Shown piece by piece: positions 1 through 14,500 of a stretch of 64,000 nt of DNA (the first letter of the stretch is position 1; each line of letters begins with the position of its first letter). Under the pieces are notes generated by a model. That model was not told the origin of the DNA. It did not search any database and was given only the letters and a program-made list of their open reading frames with translations. The DNA is from Bugulina stolonifera. Its lineage: Eukaryota; Bryozoa; Gymnolaemata; Cheilostomatida; Bugulidae. The position numbers were made by a program, and so were the translations under genes. The stretch is taken from contig OW285193.1 in assembly GCA_935421135.1 (NCBI GenBank), positions 14,742,099 to 14,806,098 of the forward strand, in the 5' to 3' direction.

Positions 1-2141
1 GTCAACTACCATTTTAGTTATTTATTTCAAAGTGTAAAGTTTTAGTTGTTGTTGAGTGGGGTTAGCCCCATTTTGTTGATGTAATTTATGTATACTCCTA
101 CCATTACTAATATTATTTGCTTCAAATATCTGTAAATATTTTTATATGCTGATCTCATCGCATCTTTTGATAGTAGATTTTTATGTAGCAATGTTATTTA
201 TTGTTAGTGTAGAAATAAGTTATTATAATGTAATTTAATTGATTGGGAACAAAATATTTAATATTCAGCTAATAAGCTTGTCACCTCTCTTACAAGCCCT
301 TCTGTGTTTCTATAATTCTAATTATTTCTCTCATAAAATGATGTAATTTGTCAATTTCACTGCTTCAAAAGCTATTTTTCAACATTTAAATGTTCAATAT
401 ACTACTATTATGTATATAGAAATAAAACAATGTAATTGTGATCCAGAAAATATATCATGCTAGTTGTACACGTAATTAGCAATTCAAACCCACTTTTGGC
501 AATGTTCACAATGTTGTATTAATCTATATTCTAGTAGTACAGAATAGAGTTGCCACACAATAAACTATTTTTGTGTTAATTTGTGCTGGACATAAATTTT
601 TGGGTTGTGGTTGACATGCATACAATATAGAATAATTTTGCAAAAATAACTTGCTCTGGCTAGAGGCAAACTAGGAAACAAAATTTAAAATCAGACAGTG
701 ATTTTAGCCAATCAAATGTAAGCTTATCTAAGTGAGTGAACAGTAGAGTAACTCAGTCAGCTCTCCTGTAGAACATGTTCTGACCTCTATTCTGTTGTTT
801 CTACAAAAAAGCAAGACCATCATTATCTTTAATAGGCAAATTTTGTATTAACCATGTAGGAGAAAACCCACAAATAGCAAGCCCTACTCATTTCATTGAG
901 GGCAATTTTCTCTTAGCAATGGCAGCAAATACAACTAATTTCACCAAAAAATAATTTACCCTCATGGCAATGAAGTGATATCATAATACCAGCATAAGTG
1001 CATAGATAATGTCAACACATGTATATTGCTAACCAGCCAGTTGCATAAATACACAGTTATATACACTGATGGTCAGTACTTCTCCCTTTGATTAGCCTTT
1101 TTATATTGGCAATCACCTTCATGACATGGATGACTATTTGCTCAAACTCACTGATAAGGTGCAACATGACAAATTTAGAATGTAGGTCTACATGTACATC
1201 ATGTAAACTGGTATTTGTTTATAGCTACACTTGATTGCCCTACACAACATCTCATATGAAGTGAAGTAGACAAGTTATGGAGACTCACCATTGCGAATAG
1301 ATTCATGTGATGATCTCTCCAGTTAGTATATGAAGGGAATCCTAACTTTAACCTGTAATATCACGCAATAAATGCTATTTAGCTATGTTATTATTACCCC
1401 TCAGGTAAATTATTGTAGTAGGTGTATGTCACGGAATGATAGACTATGATCAGGTCATATTATAGTAATGAAATACAATGTACATCCAACAAGCATACCA
1501 TAATAAGACAGTGAATGTTATCACAGTGCATATCAAGTTATCCACAATGTAATAATACATTAATTTGTATTACATTGTATTCATTCTACAACTTCAAAGT
1601 AATGAATAATACATGTATATAATGTAATTATAAAATGGTACCAATAGAATACCTATAACACATAGTACCAACAATGCAGGTAATGGGGAGGCTTCAACAT
1701 TTGGAAGTTGTTACCCCATCACATATTAGACTGACCAGCAGTGGTCAACACAGCAGTGCTACTGATATTAGTTACAAGAACATAAAATTAGAGCGTACAG
1801 CGTCTCTCTTAGTCCACAGGAGACTCATTATTCTCAACTCAAACTTTGGTATCCCATCCAAATGCTGAATCTCTCTGATTTTATCAGTGGGACTTGGTAG
1901 GCCTGCACATGTGCTTACTGCTCTGTTTCAACATCACCCACTCCATACAAGTGGCAGTTTGGCAATGTCCTGTTGCCATCAGATCAGTCGCTATTTTAGA
2001 CATGTTTTGGTAGGAGAAATTGATATGTCTAACTTGCCCAGCATGTTCAGGGATTACCATAATAATTATATAGTCTACATAGCAGATGGCAACTACTGTC
2101 AACCATTGAGTTGATAGTTCTGAAGAGTATGGATCACTTAC
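1..2141. other. AT-rich stretch without a confident gene
   Basis: No run of spliceable exons was found on either strand. The sequence is low-complexity AT-rich DNA with scattered TACATGTA-type palindromes. It probably holds the 3' end and 3' UTR of the minus-strand MTCH2 gene. One possible terminal exon (about 1,884-2,040 minus, ending in a TGA at 1,884) fits the reading phase of the last sure exon, but its acceptor lacks a pyrimidine tract and its protein shows no convincing family match. Confidence 0.5.
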
Positions 2142-5100
2142 CTGGGGCATGAAGCAGATACCAGTGTGGATGCTAGCTGGTAAGGGTAGACAAGGCCATG
2201 GATATATAACTACAACATAAACAGGAGTCCTATCAATCACATAGTTCTAATCTATCACCAAACATAGGATGCAACTAAAAGATGTAAGAGTGAATGAAAA
2301 TAGAAATCTCAACTGTGGAGGATGCTGTAATAGTAAAGTAAGAGATCATCAGGTGATGAGTTGATGATATGAAATGATGTAACGTGAACAAGTTAGGATA
2401 TGCTGTATATGTGCATCTAAAGAGAGTGAAGTGACCGACAGCACTAGGCCACTAGCATATCACATGATGTGCAAGATACAAATCTTCCAGCTATCTGGAA
2501 CATCACAGTACAATCATAAGAGAAAATGATAATTAAAAACCAGAACATTGTCAAACAAGCAGGAACATTTTATCCATAACCACAGTAAGTATTATGATAC
2601 TTATGACTTTACCCTTGCATTTGTCAAAGCATGCCACTCAATCTGCCAAATAATAAGGCAGTAGGAAGAACATTACAGTGGGAGATGCAATGAGGAGATA
2701 AAGAATCGTGAAATGTGATGGCATTGTGTGTGATGAGATAATTAAGTAGGGTTCAAGCTGTTATACAGAAATAATATATTGAAGATAAATTAATATTGCT
2801 CAAGAGATAAAAACGAAATGCGTCATCGCTGCTCTTTGCCAAAAACTGAATTGGCATGCTGACAAAACTACCACTACCAGTATGACTGATTGAAATGAAA
2901 AATATTGTATAAGTTACTTATACGTGTACTGTGGTAAGTGTATGAATTTGGGTGCAGTGTACCAATCTATTACTCAACACTGCTAACATGACTGTAACAA
3001 TAATTATAATGCACTTAACCTAGAGGTATGTATACAGTGTACTCACCTGGACTAAGGCATTGTAGTTGGGGCTATTGTTCTAAAAAGTAAACAGAAATTA
3101 TTTTAGGATATCGGAACATGATTGTAATGTCTCAATATTCAACAAACTAACATGCCGTATATATCATAATGAACCACTATCCAACAGGGAAGTACAACCA
3201 TGTTAGTAAATGACAGCACAAGCTACCCTCCTGGCACTAATAGTTCAGCATAGATGGGCAACTTCGACACCAGTTGGAGTTATCTTCTCGGGGAATAGCA
3301 GACAACTCCAACAAAATTTGTATGGACTTGACCTACACAATGTGATTGAGGCTGAAACCTTATTTGTCATGAAACATAGACATGTGGGTTGTTAGTTTGT
3401 GTTGGGAGTGCTGAGGCTAACACACAGGTACTACTAAATACATGTATATAAGATAAACAAGACAACCACTACTCACAAGGGTATCTTCATCCAGCCCTAC
3501 ATTCTCTAGCAATCTGTACACAATGAACATGGCAGAACCTGAGAGTGCTATGGCACCAAGCTCTGCTATTAGACGAGGCACCAACCCACTACAATATACA
3601 CACACACACACACGTTTATATTATAATGTATACCACATGTCACACAGTATACATTATAGCGTATACATACAACATACACCATTGCATACAAAGTAATGTC
3701 ATACAGTATCATTATGTGCATGATTGAACACAGGGTATTGCTTTACAGTGGCATATGTGGAGATGTCATACACAAGACACATAATTGCATGAAAAATGTA
3801 TGTAATGTATACACTGTTTGAGTATAGCATATGATACAGTATTACTATTACCATCCATTCCTGTTAGTATCGTAACTCGGTGAGGTATGATATGTACAAT
3901 GTACATGGATCTATCCAAACATGCATGTAATATTAATCAGTGGATAGTTTACTATACCTGCTAGTATATACTACGTAAATCCGTAATTCATATAATATTT
4001 ATTTGGATTCATGTATGTATCGAGGCATTTTGATGCACTAAATACGTAACAAGAATCGTCATATTATATGTGATGATGCAGAGAATTCGTACTCCATGAG
4101 AGTTGTCTTCCCTTTATTTTGTAAGTTGACTGCTCTTACCCAACCACAGCATACAGACACTACATCCATGCATTTAGTAACTGTTAATTCCTGGTTTATT
4201 TGTACCGAATAGTTGCAGTTACCTCTGATTCACATTTACACGGCCTAGAGAAGCTGGCATCAAGCATGAGAACAGGTTATAATATTTGGTAGTAGGTAGA
4301 TTACCTGAAGAAACCAGACCAGCCCTCAGTCTGATATATCTCTTTGATAGTGCTGAAGAATCCACGGTACACCTCATCTTTACAGGCCACTGAGCATATC
4401 ATTCTAACCATTACCACTATAACAATAATCAGCAAGTAAAACCAATATCCTATGAAAGCGGCAATGTATATAATAGTATAATACAAGTATGACCTGGTAC
4501 TGCCTCGTCTTGTAAAATGTTAAAATGGGTATTTTATGAGTTAGTTTTTATTAGGCTCCACATATCAAGTTCTCAAAAGCAATCAACATTCCTGTATATG
4601 TAAGCATCAGCCACTATGCACAGTGCATCTTGGAGTACACTATGGTTACAGCTGACAGTTTTATCGCACCCCTTCAACGTAAAGTTGACAGTATCTGTGA
4701 GAGCATGTAACATACACAAATATACTAAAGTAGAGACACTGGAGTTATCCTATGTATGAAATACAACAAACTATAAACAACTCCAATACAGCGCTCATAT
4801 ATTAGTTGGAGTGAATATATATTATGTTATCATTTTATTGGTTCACAATGGTGACGAACATGCACGTGAGAGGAATATACATTGTACTTACCAACATGCG
4901 ATGTTGTAAACTGCACAAATGTGACAAGTACACACACTACATGTACGTGTATGTATCAAATTAGTAGTTGTATGGGTGAATTACCTTGGAAAGGTTGAGT
5001 GGCCACCACACTAACTGCTTTAGCAGCACACAGTACACCAACCTACGGAGGTAAAGTATATACAGTATACCACACATAACTATACATCCTATTTAATATA

Positions 5101-6499
5101 GGCCTACGCATACATTTTATACTTTTAAATTGTATATGCATACACATGTTCTAGGTGGGTTTGCAGAATAATAATATTGTATATGTATGAGAGTATGTGC
5201 ATGTGTTGGTGATACTACAGTATATACAACATCCTTACTTCGTAAGTTGAACTCGCAGCACCTTTACTTCTCGCCGGTTTGCCAGCATCACCACTTTGAT
5301 CTGGAATGTTTGTTCTGATGGTCTGTAGGAAACGAAGAACACCATGCTTATCATAAACAATGATAACACACACCAAATCTAAACAGGCTAGAACAGATGG
5401 AACTAGTGGGTGGATGTCAATCAACATTTTGCAAAATCACAGCGCAGCTGAACAGCTTTTGCTGATAATGATGATTAATTGATAATTACCGTCAACTTAC
5501 ACAAACAGATAATTTCACCGTAACTTTGACTTACCTGCTGAACTACCTCCTCAACGAAGTTACCAGATATAGCACTAAGGATTCTGGGTGTGAGACCAGT
5601 GAACAGCACTGTAAACCCTTCAGTCTTTCTCAAGTAATTTACTAAAATATACAATAAATTGTAAACTACCACAGTTCATAGTGATTAGTACGGCAATTCT
5701 AATATTATCATTATCTTTGAATGATGAAATATTTTAACTTAGAAAATCATTGATTCCAAAATTAATGCTCCCAAAAAAAAAACTTCATGTAATCTAACTC
5801 ATCTGTGGATACTAACTGAAAATCTTAAAAAATTGATGAATGGCTTTATAATTCTGTGGTCTGTAGGTCTATACTGTTATTAAAATATACATACTGTATG
5901 AAAGCATGTTCGGGTAGTATTGTCCAGGTGTCCTTGACCAAAATGATACTCCGCAATAGGGTGCCATTGGTTCATATCCAACCTAGAGGTAACACAAAAT
6001 TCCAAACAAGTGTAATAACAGCCACCTTCAAAGCTGAGCTTCTACCAATTTCAACGAATCTGCCATTATTATAAGTTTAAGTTAGTGTCAAACTCTAGGT
6101 GCTACTGTTGAGGCAATTTATTTACCCCAAATGAGAAGCTGAATCCCAGTTCAGCCTGCCGGAATGATGGCAGCCCAGTAGCTACTTTACAAACGCTGCT
6201 AATCAAATTTAATGAAAACATCTCGATCCTTCCTCCTTTCCTATGAGGAGGAGGACACACGACATCAACTTTGAATTTAATTAATTACAATAGAGAGCAG
6301 CCAGTAGCCGTAGGCATACTTTGAATAGAATCTAAAACAACAGCTTCAGTTTTTCACCTACTTGTGCTAAAGTTCTGACAACAGTCACAGGATAGAATGC
6401 AGCGACACCAAACACTCCAAGCAGAGGACGAACATCGTTTGGGACTTCTGGAGGAGCTGCTGTGGCTTTTCTGGCAACACCGTCACCGGGAATAGACAT
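2142..6499 (-). CDS. MTCH2: Mitochondrial carrier homolog 2 (MTCH2-like), C-terminus unresolved
   Basis: Outer-membrane member of the mitochondrial carrier family; in animals MTCH2 acts in tail-anchored protein insertion, apoptosis and lipid metabolism (family knowledge). Nine phase-consistent minus exons: 6499-6362, 5982-5895, 5641-5535, 5322-5239, 5042-4985, 4416-4305, 3588-3477, 3079-3047 and 2209-2142. They give about 266 residues; human MTCH2 has 303. Recognisable blocks are Q-V-G-Y-E-P near residue 46, LFTGLTPRILSAISGN in exon 3, the carrier-like GFFSGLVPRLIAELGA across exons 6 and 7, and a final VYPYQLASTLVSAS segment. Exon 8 is only 33 bases. The start ATG at 6499 is chosen because the N-terminus then has family length; an in-frame ATG 13 codons upstream exists. 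The last 40 or so residues were not located. It is divergent from vigilin. MTCH1 is the alternative name. Confidence 0.85.
3273..3312. repeat. Member of the AGTTRTC hairpin family (MTCH2 intron)
   Basis: GTTGGAGTTATCTTCTC and GACAACTCCAAC pair with an 8-base outer perfect stem and a short loop, inside the intron before the 33-base MTCH2 exon. Confidence 0.75.
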
Positions 6500-6929
6500 T
6501 TTTGTCCAATTACTGACCACTGCTAAATTAAAATTCAAACGCTAAAGACGCTAGCAAATATTAATTGTTGAAGTGCCAAACCAGCGTTTATTCGCTGATG
6601 CAACAATAACAATTTGTAATTACCCTATCAGCCTATGCTTTTATTTTGCTCTTTTGCAGGTCTGATCATAGAGTTATACTTTTGTGCCTCTTGCACTAAA
6701 GACCGGAAAAAGAGCATGATCAAAGAGAGTGGCATGATGTTGTTTTGGCGATATCCCATAATGCGACACTTCACTTGTGGATGTTATGCCGCAAATCTAA
6801 GTTTAGTCAAACACAATAGTTTAAACATTTTAAATTTGATTTAGGATACAGTTCTTTTTAAATTTTTGTTTCTAATAGAAATGTATTTTATTCTATAATA
6901 CAAATCAATTAAAGGACAATGCTAAAGCA

Positions 6930-7050
6930 GATTGTACAGGTGGGCGTGTCAGGCTGTCTGCCACGTTGGGCGCACCGAACTTTGGCCACGAACGAACAAC
7001 GTAAACAAATCAGTTTACAGAAAAGGTTCAGGTCAGTAAGGAAGGTTTTT
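6930..7050. promoter_or_regulatory. Putative bidirectional promoter between MTCH2 and vigilin
   Basis: The two genes diverge with about 1.35 kb between start codons. This short patch is clearly GC-richer than its surroundings and holds a KLF/GC-box-like GGGCGTG, a second GGGCGC and several CG dinucleotides. A plausible 5' splice donor (CAG|GTCAGTAAGG) near 7,030 could end a non-coding first exon of vigilin. This is inferred from position and composition only; transcription start sites cannot be seen. Confidence 0.3.
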
Positions 7051-7845
7051 GCGTCTAATAGTTGATAATGTCTAAACTCGAATATAAATTATAATGTTAG
7101 ATTCCACGTATTATTTAGTAAGTTGTTGTAGGTGTGTGCCAAACACTTCCAATAATGCACACCAGCGACAATTGGTCCTAAAACCATTTGTTATAGAGTA
7201 ACAATGAAGTGAATACGGGTTTGATTAATCATTATAATTATTGGTACATCATACTGATACTTCTATAACTCTAACTACTCCATAGGCATACTTAGCTTAC
7301 AGTTAATTATCCTAATATACAGCGTAGGCCTATGGTAGACTAGATTATTCAAAAATAGTCAGTGTCTACTATAGTTAGTATTTAATCGATTATTTGTAGT
7401 TATTTTACTATCTTATCATTATAATATTGTCTTATTCTTGTCATTCCTTCCTAACTCCAAGCTTCGTTTGATGGTTGTAGAAGCTGAATCACTGTGGCTT
7501 TCAAGTATCATATCAACACTCACTAGGACGGATTTCCGGAGCAGTTAAGTAGGTTGACCTCAATCTATCGGCCCTATGCATGCTTTAAGCCTATAACTCG
7601 TTCGCAATGTTAATGTTGTACTTATACTACTAATACTTACATAACATTGTACTTGTGATTTTTTCAATTTATATTAATATTTGACATTTTTTTAGTGTAG
7701 GCCCAGTTTTACTTTATGTCTATATTGCGGCTATAACTATTCTAATATTAGCTGATAATGTTTTGTAACCACTCCAGTAGATTTGGGGAGTCACTTTAAC
7801 ACTCATTTTGTTAGTACTGTACGACTTTGGAAACGTTAACCGACC

Positions 7846-10800
7846 ATGAGTTCAGCAGAAATAAACAGCGCAGCCGGGGCAGAGTCAACATCGGAGCATT
7901 ATGGAGAAGCCTTCCCTACTCTACCAACTCGAGGTGCACCAAATGGCACTCAGGTCAATGGAAACAGTACTGTGAAGACTGCCAAATATGCCGCTGCCAG
8001 CCGTGCTGCTCCCCATATCAAAAGCTCAACCATTACTCAGGTATTTGCATTGTCATTTTTGTTGTCTACAATGTCATCTTTAACAGAATTGATATAAAGA
8101 TCCGTTGGCAACAATGTATCATTAGTAAAACATGCATGGTTTATACTATGCGGATGTAGAGTATAGGAGCCCAAAAACTTTGGTCAAGTTGTTACTTGTG
8201 ATGAATGTTATTTGCAGGTGTTCTACGTACCATTGGAAGAAAGACGCTATAAGAAACTCGACCAGGCTTTTAGCTCAGATCGCACTGCACAGGACCAGGC
8301 ATGTCAGCAGATCTCTAAGCAACACGGTGTCCATATTGAGACTACTCTAGCTCGTGACCAATCCCTCACTGTTGTTCTTACTGGCAAGGCTGATGCAGTC
8401 ATGAAGGCTAAGCGTGATGTCATCAACCGACTCCAAACCCAGGTAAGTGAATGGTGCTTAAAACTTACGTTCTCCCCTTCATTCATATATCATCCGATAA
8501 CTACTAGCTGTTAATAAAACTCTTCATTAGTGTTTCTCATTAGTTAACATTTGATCGCTTAACATTCACTGCAAAAGGCATGATGCTGATTTCTGTTGGA
8601 CAGGCTCAAGTGACCATGAATATCCCCAAGGAGCATTACAAGTACATCTTGGGAGCTAAGGGTAAGAAACTGGCCGATCTCGAGCTAGAAACGGCAACCA
8701 AGATCTTGATACCAAGACAAGAGGACTCCAGTGATACCATCAGAATCACTGGTAACAAGGAAGGACTGGACCGGGCTATGCATGAGATTCAGCTCATCTC
8801 TGACGAACAGGTCAGTCTGCTGGCTACTTCTCTACTCAGTGTCCAGTTCATATAATGTACATGTAAATCCCTCAATAATGGTCTAAATTGTGGGATTAGT
8901 TGTTGGTAATATCAATGAAATCCATGTAGATGTGTATCTGCTGACTTGGGTACAACGGTTGAATGTTTGAAAATGTCACTCAATCACTTTGCTTGCCAAT
9001 GACTATCACACTATTTATACATCACTGTCATTTACTTATCATAATATTATTATTTATGTGCAATAATATTGCTCTTTCTGTAATATGATGACCAGCCATT
9101 AGATATGTTTCTGTCAGTTGGTTTCATCTGCTAGCTAATGTGCACAACTACTGTGTTTCTCAAGTCTAAGTAATGCGTTGGCTATGCTTACTTTAACATG
9201 AACTTGACTTGCAGGCCAAGTTGGCTTTTGAGAGGCTAAACATTCCAAAGATTTATCACCCATTCATTTTTGGAGCCAACAGCACCCAGCTGAAGAGGTT
9301 GCAGGAGATGACTGGAGCTCGTATTAACATCCCACCCCCCAGTGTGATGAAGGACGAGTTGACGGTAGCCGGGGAGAAGGAGGGAGTAAAGAGGGCTGTG
9401 GACGAGATCAACAGAATCTACAATGAGAAGAAGCAGAAATGTCAGACTGTAAGTGTGTGTGGTGGTATTAGTGATACAGTAGGCTGTCCCTACTAGCAGT
9501 ACAGTGTTAGTTATAATACAAATGTGGTGTGAGTACTGGTACTGCCTCTACTAGCAGCTAGCATAGTATACTATAATACAGTTTGTAGTTGTTAGTGATG
9601 CTCGGTCTGCTGGTAGTAGTGTAGTATGTCAGTGTCAGTATTTTGTGATGTGCTATATGCTGCTTTAGTGACGTGGCTCTGCTGCTTTGATGTATGTACA
9701 ACTATAGGGCCTATACTGGTTAGATGGGATTGTCTTTCTATTTTGGTTACTACATGATTAACATGCGCATGTATAATTGCAGTGTCAATGTCTAGTGGTA
9801 GATTAATGTCACCTCCCAAGGTTGATTGATGTCACCATCCATACATATACGTGTATGTGCCGGTGGATATTATTTTATTTAGAAGAATAATGGGCAGTTT
9901 CAATTTAATTGCCGGAGTAACAACTGGGACGCATAGCTATCTTTGGTGTAGTTCCAAGTGTAATTTTATGTAGATATAGATTTATAGGTGTATATAATTA
10001 CCAGGTGTCAGTGGAGGTGGGCAAGAAGCAGCACAAGTACGTTATAGGCCCGAGAGGCCAAGGTCTGCAGGAGATAATGGCCCAGTACCAGACTAGTGTT
10101 GAGGTACCACCACTGGACTCACCCTCTGCTACGATCACATTGAGAGGAGACCAAGCCACCCTAGGAGCTGCCCTCAGCGCCGTCTACCTGAAAGCCAATA
10201 GTGTCATCTCCTTTGACGTTGCAGCACCCTCTTGGCTCCACAGATTCATCATCGGCAAGCAAGGAGCTAACATCAAGAAGGTAGTTTGTATACCTGAATA
10301 TTTCTACAGGATATGCAATGCTGCGCTGGCTTACTGCACTACTTTGTTTACTAATTGAACTAATCCTTTACTTGGAGCCATCTGCTATTGTTGACTTGGG
10401 CTATGACTACCAGTGGTTTCAATAGCCCATCGACATGTGCATGTATATAACAGGTGCAATACAGTTGTAGTGTCAGATTAGGCTAAATTGCCATGATACT
10501 GGTGTTGCTTTCACATTGCAGTTGGTCGCTCAATGGCAGCTACTAACCAGAATGTGGTTAATTGTTCCTGTACTATAGCTGGCACTCGTCAGTTAGCGAG
10601 TTCAGTTTTTTGAACTTGTTGACCCTTACCGCTCACTGGAGCATGCCATAATATAGTTGCGGTTAGCGGTGGCTGCTCACCACTAGTAGTTGGTATAAAC
10701 GGCGGTCTGAAGGGGCTTTTATACTCTCCTGTCTCTTTACAGCTGATGTCAGAGGTACCCAAGGTTCACATCGAGTTTGCTGATGGCGAAGACAAGATCT

Positions 10801-11462
10801 GCCTGGAAGGACCTCCTGAGGAAGTGACTGTGGCCCAGAAGGAGCTGGAGAAGATTGTGTCTGAACTGAAGCGCACCATGGACTTCGCTGAGGTGTCTAT
10901 TAACAAGAAGGTATGTTCTTGTCCGGTAAAAGTGTCTTGTTAGTCAAATTTATTCTTTGGATAACTTCTTGTACCAAATGCTTGTACTGTTAGTCACATA
11001 CGTCATATGACAGTGTTTCCTTAGTAGCTCCTCACTTGTTCCCACAGTTAGTAATGAAGTGCAGACAGCGTTGCTATTGGGGTGCTGACAGTAGGTTGCT
11101 ATTTAGGGTGCTGACAGTAGGTTGCTATTGAGGTGCTGACAGTACGCTGTTCTGTGTTTACAGTATCATCGTAACATCATCGGCAAGTCTGGAGCCAACC
11201 GACAGCGGCTGATGCAGGAGACTAACACCAACATCAGAATACCCAATGAAGAGGATTCCAGTGATGTCATCAGAATAGAAGGTGATCCCGCTGGAGTCAA
11301 GGTCGTCAAAGCTGAACTCATGGAAATGGCTAAGAAAATGGTCAGTTGATTCTAGTGTTGACAGCTACGTACATCAATAGTTCATTCTCTGCAATACCAG
11401 GTTAAGGTGTTCCAGTTTCACTAAACATGTTTTATTAACTTGTGAGTTTATGATCACTTATC

Positions 11463-11494
<32 letters not shown>

Positions 11495-11495
11495 A

Positions 11496-11530
<35 letters not shown>

Positions 11531-14500
11531 ATAGTAGTAGTAGTAGTCACAGTAGTAGTCACATGTGTGAATGTCTTATTCGATGATTCAGGACAATGAA
11601 AGATCGAGGGACATACTGATAGAGCAGAGGTTTCACAGACAGCTGATTGGTCAGAAAGGAGGCTCTATCAAGGAGATCAGGGACAAGTTCAACCAAGTAC
11701 AGATATCTCTGCCAGACTCTGATAAGAAGAGTGATATTGTCACCCTGAGAGGCCCCAAACAGGATGTAGAGGAGTGTTACCAGTACCTCTCTAAGCTAAG
11801 CAAAGAGCTGGTGAGTGACCCAGTAGTCTTCTACACTGTCAGATCCGCTTTGTATGTTTGTATCCACTGTGTATGTATTACTCATGAAGACAGTGAGTTC
11901 CTTGTGGCAATCTGTGATAGATAGCAGTTGCATCAGGAGTTGCCATTCTACCAGGATACCGTGGCATACATGTAGTTGTGTAGTACCATTTACTTGTATA
12001 AGGATGAGACAAAACCCTTTTTAGAAGGGGGAGTTCGTATTTACATGGTATATACATGTACATGTATCATTATAGTATACCTGTACTCAAACAATACTCG
12101 TTGTTAATATTATTATTAAATATAAATAGGAATGGTAGGGCTTGGGTAGTTGCTCTCTGTTATGATATCACTGGGATGATTCTCTACTTCCTTAGATATC
12201 CTTATATATCCTCTTACTAATCTGTATATTATATGATAAGTGATTAACAACGAGTTGACGTACTTTTGGATTCAGGTGCTGAACAACCACGTTGGAGAGG
12301 TTAAAATATTCAAAGACTTCCACAAGAATATCATTGGAAAGGGCGGAGCTACGATTAAGAAGATCAGAGATGAGACTGACACAAGAATCGACTTACCCAA
12401 CCAGATGTCTGCTTCCGACACCATCAAGATAACTGGCAAGAAAGGGAATGTAGACAAGGCCATAGCTATGATAGAGCAGATACAGAAGGAGCTGGTAGGT
12501 TGACGGGTATATTATATGTACACAATGCTTAGTGTCCGTGTATAAAGCTGTACCTGTAATATAATATTACTACATGTATATGTGACCAGAGTTATTATTT
12601 GAATCTTATTCCTACGGTTGCTACTTTCTTGTGTGTTAGCGGTTCACTGATTTGCTTTGGTGAATTATTTTTACTCATAGTATGAACTATAGGGTTATAC
12701 AGACATAGTATGAAGTACATTGTATATAGTTTATATTGTATTGATTCTGTAGGCCAACATAGCTGAGGAGTTTGTCATCATTCCTCACAAGTTGCACAAT
12801 GCTGTGATTGGAGCCAAAGGACGGTTCATCAGAGCTATTATGGAAGAGTGTGGGGGTGTATTGATAAGGTTCCCAGCTGAGAACACGGCTAGTGACAAGG
12901 TGCAAAGGCTATGCTAGTAACATTTCATCAACTATTTGTACACATGGAACATGATTGTGTTTAATCTTCAGAGTGTTGTTTATCATGCTACTTCGGTGCT
13001 TAATTGCCTTGGATGTTGTCCAGTTGGGCTGCAACTGTCTAATAACGTTACACATACGACTGAACATTCTACAGGTGGTTATCAGAGGCCCCAAAGAAGA
13101 CGTAGAGAATGCCAAGAAGCAGCTTATGGAGTTAGTGGAAGACCGTAAGATCAACTCCTACACAGCAGAACTTAAGGCTAAGCCAGAGTTCCACAAGTTC
13201 TTGATTGGAAGAGGAGGCGTTAACATCCGCAAGGTACTTGTTCCTACTTTTTCGCATGTATATAAGTGAATTGCCAGCCTGTTAGTAAGCAAAGTTTTAG
13301 TTGGTGAATGTAGTCGACAATCTGCGGTTAATTAACTATGCGATGATGATGAATGAGTAAGTGTGGTTGCAATACTATCTGTGTACTGTATTGTTGGCAC
13401 CTCTTAGCAACTACATAGTATTCTTATCTCTACCTTTAATCAGATTGTCAACATAAGTGTAAATTAAACGTAGCATAGGCTGGAGCTGATTATGTAAGCC
13501 AAGGTCAGCCTTGCACACTACGCAGTGGTTATATAGTATTAGCCTGGTCTCGGTACATGCTATACGTGTATATAGTACATGCTGTCAACAGAACATGTAT
13601 ATGATTAGGTGAGAGACACATTTGGAGCCAGAGTTATCTTCCCAGCCGTTGGAGACGAGCAGCCCGACCTCATCACACTGGTAGGCAAGAAGGAGAGCGT
13701 GGAGAAGGCTAGAGCTCATCTGGAGGAGCAGATTGCTGAATTGGTAAGCTGATTGGTCAGTTGGTATGTTGGTCAGTTGGTATGTTGGTCAGTTGGTATG
13801 TTGGTCAGTTGGTATGTTGGTCAGTTGGTATGTTCGTATGTTGGTCAGTTGGTATGTTCGTATGTTGGTCAGTTGGTATGTTCGTATGTTGGTCAGTTGG
13901 TATGTTGGTCAGTTCGTATGTTGGTCAGTTCGTATGTTCGTATGTTGGTCAGTTGGTATGTTGGTCAGTTGGTATGTTGGTCAGTTGGTATGTTGGTCAA
14001 TTGGTATGTTGGTATGTTGGTCAGTTGGTATGTTGGTCAGTTGGTATGTTGGTCAGTTCGTATGTTGGTCAGTTCGTATGTTGGTATGTTGGTCAGTTGG
14101 TATGTTGGTCAGTTCGTATGTTGGTCAGTTCGTATGTTGGTCAGTTCGTATGTTGGTATGTTGGTCAGTTGGTATGTTGGTCAGTTCGTATGTTGGCAAC
14201 TGTTACGTGATATATAGCTATGATTCAATTTAGTTCCTAGTATGTACTCCAGCACTATGTAACATCAATACTCGCACTATTGTAGGAGAAGATAGTGGAA
14301 GACACTGTTGACGTACCAGTCAAGTGGCACAGGAACTTTGTTGCCAAACGCGGAGAACTACTGACCCAGATAGCTGCTGACTACGGTGGTGTAAGCGTCA
14401 GTCTACCTCGCAATGGCTCTGACAGTGAGACCGTCAAACTCAGTGGAGCTAAGGAGTGTGTGGCTGGAGCTAAACAGAGAATCCTGGAGATTGTTGAAGA

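Noticed and set aside
1884..2040. Terminal MTCH2 exon
   Set aside because: The phase fits, but the acceptor lacks a pyrimidine tract and the translated tail lacks the expected tryptophan-rich family end, so it was not added to the model.
13753..14233. Three overlapping forward frames of about 150 codons
   Set aside because: They are products of a stop-free 8/16-bp tandem repeat inside a vigilin intron; the repetitive peptides match no family.
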